DNA of 64,000 bases from Drosophila persimilis (Eukaryota; Arthropoda; Insecta; Diptera; Drosophilidae): NCBI RefSeq assembly GCF_003286085.1, contig NW_020825346.1:806001-870000 (forward strand), written 5' to 3'. How positions within the stretch are numbered: position 1 is the stretch's first letter; each line of letters begins with the position of its first letter. A model generated the notes under the pieces. It was not told the DNA's origin. It saw only the letters and a list, made by a program, of their open reading frames with translations, and searched no databases. Below, in pieces: positions 1 to 9,340 of this stretch. A program made the translations under genes and the position numbers.

Positions 1-1220
1 CGGTGGGGTCGACCAGCAGGCGGTGCTGGTCGGCGGCATTTGAGGCGGCCAGAATTCGGTGCTGCTCCACCGTAGAGAGCAGGCGGTGATGCTCGAGACT
101 GTCGCGGCTCTGGTGCTGCATCTGCGAGGAGAGGAACGACCGATTGTTGCCCACGGCCATGTTGGCCGTGTTCGGTGTGAGGTCCAGCGAGGCCATTCGC
201 AGCATGTCGTGATGCGGATGGTTGTAGGGCAGCTGTGGCGGCGACGACACCACATAGTTGGCCGTGCGGCTCAGGTCCACGGAGGTGGTCTGGTCGTGCT
301 CCTGCTCGCCCAGCTGCTCGCTCAGCATGTTGTGCATGGCCGCCGCCGACTGGTGTTGCTGCATGGCCAGCTGGCTGCCGTGTCCGTGCTCCTGCTGGTG
401 CACCACCGATGCACCCTTTGCCTGCTGTGCCTGCGCCTGGGCCTGGGCCTGCGCCTGCTGGCTCTGCTCCCCGTCCGACAGAATGTCGTAGATGTGGTGA
501 TGGTAGCGACTGCTTGGCAGCTGGAAGTTGTGGTGATAGTTGCTCGACGCATTCGATCTCGAGCTCATGTCCAGGCCCTGCAGATCGGACAGATCGTTGG
601 CCGCACTCGCCGCCGCGGCAGCAGCCGCCGCCGCACTCGCCGCACTCGCCACATTGCTGTTGCTGCTCTGGCGATACTCCGCCGGCGAGTCGAGCTCCTG
701 GCTGTTGTACTTCAGGTTGCTCGCCATGCTCTCGTACGTGGAGTACATGAGATCGATCTACGACTGGGGGAACTTCATGCGCATATCCTGGCCCGCGCTG
801 CTCGAAATAACAAACAGAATGAACGTTCCATTGGCGGTAAAAGTAGCGAGTAACGAGGGAAAAATGCAATGAAAAATAAGAGTTGGTGAAGCGATAAATG
901 CTGACATACAAAAATGTTCTGTACCTGTTCTGCGGCATGATGCTGTTCTCCTCGTCGCTGGACATTTGATTGTGATGCGAGAGGTTGTGCCGCTGGCGTT
1001 GCTCGTGCTGGTCCTGCTCCTGCACCGCCCGGAGAGATGGGCGGCGGCGAGGGCGGCGTGCGATGGTGCGACGAAGAGAAGCCATCGGAGTCGGGATGCT
1101 GCGGTTGGGGTGTGCTGCCCGCATCCACGTCCACATCGTTCTGGTTCTGGTTGCTCTGCGGATTGGTTGGCGTCGAGGCGCTGGGCGAGATGTTGCAGGC
1201 TCCCTGGAACATCGGAAGTG
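1..1220 (-). pseudogene. U1: gene A 3' fragment (nonsense, 287-bp deletion)
   Basis: This is the 3' end of gene A (see 62003-63992 for the intact exons). The terminal exon runs from beyond the left edge to 800, and the remnant of the previous exon is 925-1220, with donor GTACAG and an intron of 124 bp. The remnant stops abruptly at the carrier junction after 1220 and lacks the 287 bp present in U10, so its frame is shifted. The terminal exon carries a TAG (plus-strand cta at 758-760) where U10 has CAG, and its acceptor reads GAG rather than CAG. The fragment has no start of its own and probably makes no gene A protein. It may still supply a 3' end to transcripts entering from the carrier. Confidence 0.85.
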
Positions 1221-1266
1221 AATTCTGAAATATGGAGAGGAATTGCTTGATTGCTGAAAAGCCACG

Positions 1267-2403
1267 CTAAGATAATCTAATCGGGGGAACTGAACTCGAG
1301 TGTCGCCGCGGGACAACAGCAACAGCAAAAAGACGTTTGGCTATACGTGGGAGCTGGCCCCAGCACTCACCTTCCGTGCGCCAGATGTACCGCGTGAGGG
1401 ACCAGGGCGTACGCATATCCTGCGGATGACTGGGCTCAATATAGTGCTTCATTTCGCGCAGGGCCTGGAGCTTGCATTTGATCAGCTCCGTGGGGCAGAG
1501 GGTGAGGGTGGAGAAGCAGGCGGCCAGGGAGCCGGCACAGGCATTTTGGGTGGTCGTCAGCTGGCTGGTTGTCTCCTTATTGACCATGAAAGCGACAAAC
1601 TTCTGGCATCCTCCGTAGGCGGCAAAGAGAACCGAATTCTCGGCCACATTGGCCACCACGGCGGGCAGGGAGCCCGCATAGAGGCCCCGGAATATACCAT
1701 CCTTTCGATACGTGCTCACGAAACAGTCGAACATTCCTTTGTAGGCCTCCGGGAAGGTCTGCAGCTTCACCTTGACAGTGTCCAGCGGCTGCGAGACGTA
1801 CACCTGTGCGGCCCCGCCTAAGAGATCAAGGGGAGTTGATATTGGTCCCATGGTGTCGGCAGAGCTGTGTGTATACGCACCCAAAGAGCCCGCCAGGAAG
1901 TCGATGAGCCCCTCCACAAAGTTGATGTTGTTCCCGGTTCCGCCTCCATGCATGTCGAGGCGCCGTACGAGTCTTAGGAATTTGCCGAATATGAATAGGA
2001 GGCCGTCACGCACGGCTTCGAGCGTCGAGAGTGGACTGAGCTTCCGACGCTCGTTCTCGCTCTGCTGGCTCTCCTCCTCGGCCTCGGCCTCCAGCACCGC
2101 CTGCTCGTATGCCTCGAGCAGTTCATCGGGGGCCCCTATCAGCACGGAGCTGCCCACTCGGCTGGAGCCGACTCGCGGCCGTGTCAGCGTTGACGCTGGT
2201 TGCTCATCATCGTTCTTGGGGGCAGGCTTTGGCTCTCGCGGTGCTTGTCTCTTCAGGAATTTCTCTTCGGGTGTCGGGGGTAGGAGCGGTGTTGGTGGCT
2301 CCGTTGGATCTTCTCTCTTACCGATTTGCCTTGACCCCCTGCCCGCGTAAAATGTTTCGGGCTGTGGTTTCTCTTCGGGTCTTGTGCTCTTCTTGTCTGA
2401 CAT
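1267..2403 (-). CDS. CG1628: U1: 3'-truncated mitochondrial ornithine carrier, signature motif intact
   Basis: SLC25-family carriers of this type exchange ornithine and citrulline across the inner mitochondrial membrane. The ATG at 2403 opens an acidic and proline-rich extension of about 150 residues. It is followed by carrier repeat 1 with QPLDTVKVKLQ, by NVAENSVLF, and by the start of repeat 2 with CPTELIKCKLQ, all typical of ornithine carriers. A 63-bp intron (1818-1880, GTGCGT...TTAG) is open in frame; splicing restores LAGSLGGAAQVYV, retention adds 21 residues. Coding ends at a GTGAGT donor (exon edge 1371, after YIWRTEG). The remaining exons are absent, and read-through adds about 34 foreign residues to a stop at 1267. 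A six-helix carrier cannot form, so normal transport is unlikely. The CG1628 orthology is from memory of the family. Confidence 0.85.
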   Translation of the reverse strand: MSDKKSTRPEEKPQPETFYAGRGSRQIGKREDPTEPPTPLLPPTPEEKFLKRQAPREPKPAPKNDDEQPASTLTRPRVGSSRVGSSVLIGAPDELLEAYEQAVLEAEAEEESQQSENERRKLSPLSTLEAVRDGLLFIFGKFLRLVRRLDMHGGGTGNNINFVEGLIDFLAGSLGAYTHSSADTMGPISTPLDLLGGAAQVYVSQPLDTVKVKLQTFPEAYKGMFDCFVSTYRKDGIFRGLYAGSLPAVVANVAENSVLFAAYGGCQKFVAFMVNKETTSQLTTTQNACAGSLAACFSTLTLCPTELIKCKLQALREMKHYIEPSHPQDMRTPWSLTRYIWRTEGECWGQLPRIAKRLFAVAVVPRRHSSSVPPIRLS

Positions 2404-2587
2404 GACAGTGCTCTTAGTCTGCTGCTGGATGTTGCTTTCTTCTCTCTTTATTGCTGTTTACTGAAATTCGTCATCATCAAACGATCGGCTGCTCTTCCGA
2501 TCGTTATCGTTCGTGTCCGGTCTGTGGCTGTTGCTGTTGGTGTTGGTGTTGGTGTTGTGTGGGTCTGTTGCTTATTCTCTTTGTCTG

Positions 2588-3751
2588 TTATTGAACGCGC
2601 TCTGATAACTTCGAGCTTTCTGTTATGTCTTCTTTTCCAGCGATTGCTGTTTTGTTCGCTTTTTCAGCGGTATTTGTTATGTCTGCTTCTTCAGAGGTAG
2701 CTGTTATTTTCGCGTTTCCGCCGGTAGCTGTTATATCTGCTTTTACAGCGGGGGCTGTTAAATCTGCCTTTGCAGCGGGTGTTGCTATATCTGCTTTTAC
2801 AGCGGCCGTTGTTATATCTGCTTTTACAGCGGACGCTGTTATGGCGGCGTTTACAGTGGGGACTGTTATGCCCGTTTTTACAGCGGAGGCTGTTATATCT
2901 TCGTTTACAGTGGGATCTGTTATGTCGGCTTTTACACAGGTAGCTGCTATGTCCGCGTTTCCAGTGGTGACTGCTGTGTTAGCTGTTTCTATTTCTGTTA
3001 CTTCCACTGTTCCAGGCACTGTTAACTCCAACGTTTCAGGCGTCACTGTTGGTCGCTGTGTCTCAGCAAATTGTTCCAAATTCTTAGAAGTTTCCAATCG
3101 ACTTATTTCAGCTGCTACTAAGTTCGAGTTTTTAAACAAATTTACAACTTGTGTCGTGGGCAAGGGGATACTACTTTCGGGCACTGGCAGTGGGGCTTGC
3201 TCTGCTTCAATACTCCCGAGCCGTAATGCGGTGGTTAGCTTAGCTTTAGCACAACCTTCCGACCAATCAATTGGATGCTTTGGATACTGGCCAACTGATG
3301 CGTTCAGGTAGCGGGCCAGTAGCGAATTCGCTGCTTTTGTAGCTTCTGCTTCTGCTTCTGCTTCTTCTTCAGTCAACTGTTCCTCGGCCTCGGCCGCAGG
3401 AGCTTGTCGATCGAATGTGCTTGCAGTCAATTTCAATGGTTGTATGGGCTCGTTACCAGACGCTGTGCTGGACTTTTTGTCATATGGAGAGGTGAACAAT
3501 GGATTCAGGGTTCGCAGCAGTGGCCGCGGGGCACGAGGTCCTGGCTTGGGTGCGGCTGGTGGCCGACCAAAAATCTTTGCGATATTGGAACGTACCTTTT
3601 TCGATGCCAAACCAGTCACAATCGCCGTCACGCCCACAATGCCCACTAGGCCCACAACGCCCTCCGTTAGTGTGTCCTCGCGTGTGTGTCTTTCGTTGGG
3701 ATCCCAAACTTTCTGCTTTCGATTGTACTCGTACTCGAAATCCTTATTCAT
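2588..3751 (-). CDS. U1: gene C, proline- and repeat-rich single-pass protein, short form
   Basis: I do not recognise this gene. The 387-residue frame starts at ATG 3751 with a polar head containing an EY repeat. A hydrophobic stretch near residues 29-49 (GVVGLVGIVGVTAIVTGL) follows, stopped by KKVR, which fits one membrane segment. Then come a proline-rich region, an acidic segment, a block containing RYLNASVGQYPKHPIDWSEG, and a C-terminal tract of about twelve degenerate 9-residue repeats of the AVKADITxx type. U1 has one copy of the block of about 94 residues; the other units have two, so 282 bp were lost, probably by recombination between the repeats. It begins MNKDF where the others have MSKDY. 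The carrier ATG lies 184 bp downstream. Function unknown; attachment to an organelle membrane is only a guess. Confidence 0.8.
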   Translation of the reverse strand: MNKDFEYEYNRKQKVWDPNERHTREDTLTEGVVGLVGIVGVTAIVTGLASKKVRSNIAKIFGRPPAAPKPGPRAPRPLLRTLNPLFTSPYDKKSSTASGNEPIQPLKLTASTFDRQAPAAEAEEQLTEEEAEAEAEATKAANSLLARYLNASVGQYPKHPIDWSEGCAKAKLTTALRLGSIEAEQAPLPVPESSIPLPTTQVVNLFKNSNLVAAEISRLETSKNLEQFAETQRPTVTPETLELTVPGTVEVTEIETANTAVTTGNADIAATCVKADITDPTVNEDITASAVKTGITVPTVNAAITASAVKADITTAAVKADIATPAAKADLTAPAVKADITATGGNAKITATSEEADITNTAEKANKTAIAGKEDITESSKLSERVQ

Positions 3752-3865
3752 TTTTGGGAACCGAAAATTTTGTTTTGAAATAATATGCGCACTTATATTT
3801 GTATGTGTCTGCTACGATGCCAAAAAGGTGTCTAGAAAAACTGCCTTCTGTCAGAATACAATTGT

Positions 3866-3930
3866 TATCGATTGAAATGCCTTTCAATGTACGTTTTTTG
3901 TTGTTTTTTTTTTTATTATTTATAATCGAT
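3866..3930 (-). promoter_or_regulatory. Two inverted DRE-like sites upstream of gene C
   Basis: TATCGATT at 3866-3873 lies about 115 bp upstream of the gene C start. A second ATCGAT core at 3925-3930 reads in the opposite sense. Each differs by about one base from TATCGATA, the DREF element of Drosophila housekeeping promoters. The pair recurs in the other units, for example at 29454-29461 and 29510-29517. Promoter function is inferred; no TATA box or initiator could be singled out in this AT-rich DNA. Confidence 0.3.
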
Positions 3931-3970
3931 ATTTTGATTACGCCATATGTATATATATGTCTGTGTATAT

Positions 3971-6196
3971 TCCAATTCCTACTCCAATTCCTGCTACAGC
4001 CATTGAGCCAATTCCTCTGCCCTTGGACCGAGATCTCTTTTAGGAGTGGCTCCACCATCTCGATCTCGATCGGGACTTAAACTTAGAGCAGTGGTCCCTC
4101 GGAAAGCAATATTTGTTTCTCGTCTTATTCCTGAGGCTACAACGGAGGATGTTAAACAACATCTTTCCTCTAAACTTAATACTTCGCCTGTTGATATAGT
4201 TGTGACTAAATTTACATTTAAACATAAGCGCAACATATTATCCTTTAAAATTCTTCTCCCTGTTGATTCCCAATTGCCATAATGACTTTATCAATGGGCT
4301 AACGGATATTTCCCTTGTCCAAATTAATGACGTTAAAAACATTAGGGACAGACTTCTTGACGTCGTTTTTGTTAACGATGGTTCTCTTGCTACGGTATCT
4401 AGAGCAAGCCCAATAACTCTCCCTGAAGATCCTTACCATCCAACTTTGTTGATATCACTGGAGTGTACACAATCTGGAGGTGCTGACAGTTCCATGGCTC
4501 CTTGTCACATAAAGTGTTTTCGCAAAACAAACTTTATCGATTTTGATCTACATAGATTCAACTGTTAACTCGTTTTATAGTTCTATTTACTCCGCCCTTA
4601 ATACGTTTGTTCCAGATCTCACTGTACCTGTATCGTCCAAGCCTCCCTGGTTCTCCAAGTATATGTCATACTTAAAAAATAATAAATCCCGGCTCTATAA
4701 AAAGTACCAGAAGTCGGGCTCCACGTTGCCCTTAGCTCTATACTCCTCCGCTCGCTCTCTGTTCCTTGCCGTCAATAGTCAGTGTTATAATCATTACCTT
4801 TCACAATGTAGTAGTTACTTTCGTAGTGATCCTAAAAAATTCTATTCGTTCGTTAACTCTAAGCGCAAGTCAAACGTTTTTCCTCCGTCCTTTCATTACC
4901 AGAACAAAACAGAAGCTTCTGCTGTTGGTATTGCAAATTTATTCGCTAACTTTTTCCAAACAACGTACTCGTCTCATATTTACAACGCATCCACTCCGTA
5001 TCCGTACCAGCTACCTCAAGCTAACAGCATTTTTCTGCCCTTTTTCGAGGAAAGCGTTGTTCTGGAAGGTTTGTCATCTATGGACATATCGTTTTCTGCG
5101 GGTCCAGATAAGGTACCAAGTTGCATCTTAAAACACTGTGCCCAGTCCCTTTGCAAACCCTTGACCTTTCTCTTCAACCTCTCCTTGGAACAGTCTTGTC
5201 TCTTAGTAATTTGGAATGAGTCCTATATCATTCCGCTTCACAAAAAAGGTTCAAGATCAAACATTGAAAACTATCGTGGTACCGCAAAGCTTTCCGCCAT
5301 CCCGAAGCTTCTTGAGTTCCTGGTCACCCGGCAACTGCAACATCTTTGTTGCAGCTTGATATCTCCGTCGCAACACGGTTTTTTCAGACATCGTTCAACA
5401 TCGACTAACCTTCTTGAGTTTTCTAACCTAATCCACCGTGGTTTTCAAATTGGTTTGCAGACGGATGTAGTTTTTACGGACTTCTGCAAGGCATTCGATT
5501 CTGTGAACCATGCTCTGCTTATTCACAAGCTTTCTTTATTAGGGTTCCCAACGAATCTTCTAGATTGGATTTTGTCCTATCTCTCTAACCGTACTCAACG
5601 TGTTTTGTTTTCTAACGTGTTGTCAAATACTGTTAATGTTACTTCAGGTGTGCCACAGGGAAGTCATCTGGGCCCGCTTCTGTTTATTTTATTTGTGAAT
5701 GACCTTCCTCAAGTTATAACATACTCTACTACACTAATGTATGCTGATGATGTAAAAATCTGTCTTTCTTACTCTGATTGGTATTTGCACACACGCCTTC
5801 AACTTGATCTAAGTGAACTACTATTGTGGTGTTCAACTAATCTTCTTTTTCTGAACCTTTCCAAATGCAAACTTATGACATTTTACCGTCGCGCTCCTCA
5901 TTTTGTCCCATATGTTCTAGGAAATCAAATCCTTGAGCGAATTTCGAGTTCAAATGACCTCGGAGTCCTTTTTGATCATAAGATGTGTTTTAACACCCAT
6001 ATAGCTGCAACTGTAAATAAAGCTAAGGGTGTTATAGCGTTCATCAAGCGTTGGTCCAAGGAGTTTGACGACCCGTACGTTACGAAACAACTGTACATCT
6101 CGTTGGTACGTCCTATATTGGAGTATTGTTCTTGTGTGTGGAGCCCGCAGTATAAAGAGCAGCAGGCTGTTATTGAATCCGTGCAAAAGCAATTTT
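3971..6196 (+). mobile_element. Degenerate non-LTR retrotransposon fragment (ORF1 end, endonuclease end, reverse transcriptase)
   Basis: The plus strand carries pieces of a LINE. A tail of an ORF1-like protein lies near 4050-4260 (FVSRL...TTEDVKQHL). An abrupt join follows to the C-terminal end of an endonuclease (LLDVVFVN, DPYHP) at about 4266-4540. A one-base frame change then leads into reverse transcriptase up to 6196. RT motifs are clear: FTDFCKAFDSVNH (motif A), SGVPQGSHLGPL (motif B) and YADDV (motif C). The endonuclease catalytic core is missing. The 3' end is cut by the DINE-1 beginning at 6197, and no poly-A tail or target duplication is visible. The internal deletion and frameshifts make it immobile. 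The clade was not resolved beyond jockey/CR1/LOA-like. Confidence 0.8.
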
Positions 6197-6234
6197 TATA
6201 CCCGATACTCAAAATGAGTTTTGGGGTATATTAG
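4543..6234 (+). pseudogene. LINE reverse transcriptase frame ending inside DINE-1
   Basis: This is a long open frame without a natural ATG, continuing in a shifted frame from the endonuclease remnant at 4263-4568. It covers the palm and fingers of a LINE reverse transcriptase with PDKVPSCILK, HKKGSRSNIENYRG, the motif A aspartate in FTDF, VPQGS and YADD. A C-terminal thumb-like part follows with YISLVRPILEYCSCVWSP. The last dozen or so codons and the stop near 6232 belong to the inserted DINE-1. It is a relic, not a host gene. Confidence 0.75.
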
Positions 6235-7293
6235 ATTTGTGGTGAAAGTGGATGTGTGTAACGTCAAGAAGGAATCGTTTCCGACCCCATAAAGTATATA
6301 TATTCTTGATCAGCATCAATAGCCGAGTCGATTGAGCCATGTCTGTCTGTCCGTCCGTCCGTCTGTCCGTCCCCTTCAGCGCCTAGTGCTCAAAGACTAT
6401 AAGAGCTAGAGCAACGATGTTTCGGATCCAGACTTCTGTGATATGTCACTGCTACAAAAATATTTCAAAACTTAGCCTCGCCCACTTTCGCCCCCACAAA
6501 GGGCGAAAATCTGTGGCATCCACAATTTCGACGATACGAGAAAACTAAAAACGCAGAATCGTAGAAAATGACTATATCTTACAGAGTGCAAAATCTGAAC
6601 CAGATCGTATAATTATTATAGCCAGAATCACGAAAACAATTTCACTCTTTCTCGCTCTGTCTCACTCTAACACACAGGTTTCATGGTCGGTTTTGCCAAT
6701 TGCAAAATATGAGTTCAAGGATCTCAGAACCCATAAGAGCTAGAGCAACCAAATTTCGTATACACACTCCTGTGATATCGGACCTTGACCGTTTTGTGTC
6801 AAAATTTCGCCGCACCCCCTTCCGCCCCCGCAAAGGTCGAAAATCTGGGGCAACCACAAATCTCAGAGACTATTAAGGCTAGAGTAACCAAATTTGGTAT
6901 CCGCACTCCTGTTAGATCTCACTATAAAACGTATATCTCAGAATTTCGCCCCACCCCCTTCCGCCCCCACAAAGGACGAGAATCTGTTGCATCCACAATA
7001 TTTCAGATTCGAGAAAACTAAGAACGCAGAATCATAGAGAATGACCATATCTATCAGATTGCTGAATCTGGATCAGATCAGATAATTTTTATAGCCAACA
7101 GGAACAAATCAATTTGCACTGGCTACGCAGCGCCCGACGTCACGCTCAGACTGATTTTCTGTCTCTCTCGCACGCACTCTTTGTCGTGTCGTTTAATATT
7201 AGCGGCGTCTGCCGGAGGAGAGCCATACTGACTTAGTATCGGGTATAACCGTAGAGTTGCGGTGTCCGCAGCAACTCACAACATTCCCCCTCG
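6197..7293 (+). mobile_element. DINE-1/ISY-like non-autonomous Helentron
   Basis: The element begins TATACCCGATACTC next to an imperfect inverted subrepeat and ends near GTTCC/ATTCC-CCCTCG after a TAGTATCGGGTATAACC subrepeat. It holds a (GTCY)n tract at 6341-6372 and repeated blocks of the form CCGCCCCCACAAAG-GACGA. Terminal subrepeats, a GTCY microsatellite and no coding capacity are the known marks of DINE-1 elements, called ISY in obscura-group flies. A second, very similar copy is at 54086-55204. It truncates the LINE on its left. A 60-bp spacer sequence occurs on both sides of the LINE plus DINE-1 block (see findings). Confidence 0.8.
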
Positions 7294-7838
7294 TTATTAT
7301 TAATAATCGATAATTTGATTACGCCATATGTATATATATGTATGTATGTATATATATTACTCGTTAGGTTTTCGAGACGCCAATTCACTGCAGGCTTCCT
7401 TTTCATATGGGTTTCATTCGCTTTTTCCACTTTCGATTTATATTTACCATACATACTATATTTATATATATTTATAATATTTATTTTATGCTTCCTATAC
7501 AACTATACATATTTGTGTGTGTGTTTTGTGTGTGTGTTAAAATCAGATTTGGGAAACACACACAATTCTAAACAGATCTAAACACTTAAAAAGATTGGCA
7601 CGCTTTGAAATCGGAGCTCGAACGGATGATGGGCATGGAGATCTTCGGAGGAGAATATGGAATATATGGAGGAACTAAAGTTATTGTTGCGCTTCAAATT
7701 GAACTACGTGAAATGGAGCTCCCACTCCCACTCCCACTCCCGCTTCCGCTTCCGCTCCTACAGATCCCTTCTAGGTATTGCACTCTTGTCACGGCCCCAG
7801 GATATAGTCATAGTCTACCCGTCCCCTCCCTCACGCCC
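7294..7838. other. U1 spacer remainder between DINE-1 and U2 gene A stop
   Basis: No gene is seen. The stretch holds TA/TG microsatellite DNA, the ACTCGTTAGGTTTTCGAG block shared by all spacers, a join that drops several hundred bases found in other units (next to CACTGCAGGCTTCC at 7386), TG tracts near 7515-7540, and a CCACTC/CCGCTT hexamer run at about 7713-7760 that is longest in this copy. On the minus strand it is probably the gene A 3' UTR and flank. Confidence 0.6.
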
Positions 7839-9294
7839 CTAGTAGTAGGCGGGGAACGGGTGATAGTTAGACGGATTCGAGGCATGATGATTGGCCGACG
7901 GCAGCACAGGCGGCGGTCGTACGCCCGGATGGTAGTTGCTCGATGCCACCTGGTGGTAGGCCCCAAAGCTGCGGGCCATGTGCCGATTCTGGGCCACTGC
8001 CGCCGCCGACTCGCCCAGGAGGCGGGACTGGTCTGCTGTGCCCAGCAGGCGATTGTTCTGTTCCATCAGCAGATGGGCGGTGGGGTCGACCAGCAGGCGG
8101 TGCTGGTCGGCGGCATTTGAGGCGGCCAGAATTCGGTGCTGCTCCACCGTAGAGAGCAGGCGGTGATGCTCAAGACTGTCGCGGCTCTGGTGCTGCATCT
8201 GCGAGGAGAGGAACGACCGATTGTTGCCCACGGCCATGTTGGCCGTGTTCGGTGTGAGGTCCAGCGAGGCCATTCGCAGCATGTCGTGATGCGGATGGTT
8301 GTAGGGCAGCTGTGGCGGCGACGACACCACATAGTTGGCCGTGCGGCTCAGGTCCACGGAGGTGGTCTGGTCGTGCTCCTGCTCGCCCAGCTGCTCGCTC
8401 AGCATGTTGTGCATGGCCGCCGCCGACTGGTGTTGCTGCATGGCCAGCTGGCTGCCGTGTCCGTGCTCCTGCTGGTGCACCACCGATGCACCCGTTGCCT
8501 GCTGTGCCTGCGCCTGGGCCTGGGCCTGCGCCTGCTGGCTCTGCTCCCTGTCCGACAGAATGTCGTAGATGTGATGGTAGCGACTGCTTGGCAGCTGGAT
8601 GTTGTGGTGATAGTTGCTCGACGCATTCGATCTCGAGCTCATGTCCAGGCCCTGCAGATCGGACAGATCGTTGGCCGCACTCGCCGCCGCGGCAGCAGCC
8701 GCCGCCGCACTCGCCGCACTCGCCACATTGCTGTTGCTGCTCTGGCGATACTCCGCCGGCGAGTCGAGCTCCTGGCTGTTGTACTTCAGGTTGCTCGCCA
8801 TGCTCTCGTACGTGGAGTACATGAGATCGATCTACGACTGGGGGAACTTCATGCGCATATCATGGCCCGCGCTGCTCGAAATAACAAACAGAATGAACGT
8901 TCCATTGGCGGTAAAAGTAGCGAGTAACGAGGGAAAAATGCAATGAAAAATAAGAGTTGGTGAAGCGATAAATGCTGACATACAAAAATGTTCTGTACCT
9001 GTTCTGCGGCATGATGCTGTTCTCCTCGTCGCTGGACATTTGATTGTGACGCGAGAGGTTGTGCCGCTGGCGTTGCTCGTGCTGGTCCTGCTCCTGCACC
9101 GCCCGGAGAGATGGGCGGCGGCGAGGGCGGCGTGCGATGGTGCGACGAAGAGAAGCCATCGGAGTCGGGATGCTGCGGTTGGGGTGTGCTGCCCGCATCC
9201 ACGTCCACATCGTTCTGGTTCTGGTTGCTCTGCGGATTGGTTGGCGTCGAGGCGCTGGGCGAGATGTTGCAGGCTCCCAGGAACATCGGAAGTG
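7839..9294 (-). pseudogene. U2: gene A 3' fragment (nonsense, 287-bp deletion)
   Basis: The terminal exon is 7839-8874, ending YHPFPAYY-stop, and the previous-exon remnant is 8999-9294. Like U1 it has the TAG in place of CAG (8832-8834) and a GAG acceptor. It also carries a one-codon loss in the His run and MFLGACN in place of MFQGACN at the junction side, both shared with U7 and U8. The 287-bp deletion shifts the remnant frame. Downstream of the TAG the frame stays open for 327 codons from an internal ATG at 8822. Confidence 0.85.
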
Positions 9295-9340
9295 AATTCT
9301 GAATTATGGAGAGGAATTGCTTGATTGCTGAAAAGCCACG

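Noticed and set aside
59-853. Long plus-strand open frame rich in Arg/Leu/Val, repeated in each unit
   Set aside because: It is antisense to the gene A terminal exon. The minus strand has splice sites, conserved ends and typical Gln/Ala/His composition; the plus frame is a by-product of GC-rich repeat codons.
1300-1821. Plus-strand 173-codon frame over the carrier
   Set aside because: It is antisense to a recognisable SLC25 carrier and is cut by the same 30-bp indel; no homology is apparent.
2690-2940. Regularly spaced repeats that look CRISPR-like
   Set aside because: The units are contiguous degenerate 27-bp coding repeats without unique spacers, in eukaryotic DNA.
2625-3311. Plus-strand 228-codon frame with regular hydrophobic repeats, in each unit
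   Set aside because: It is the reverse reading of the 27-bp minisatellite in gene C. The minus-strand frame is longer, has a sensible start, and keeps indels in frame.
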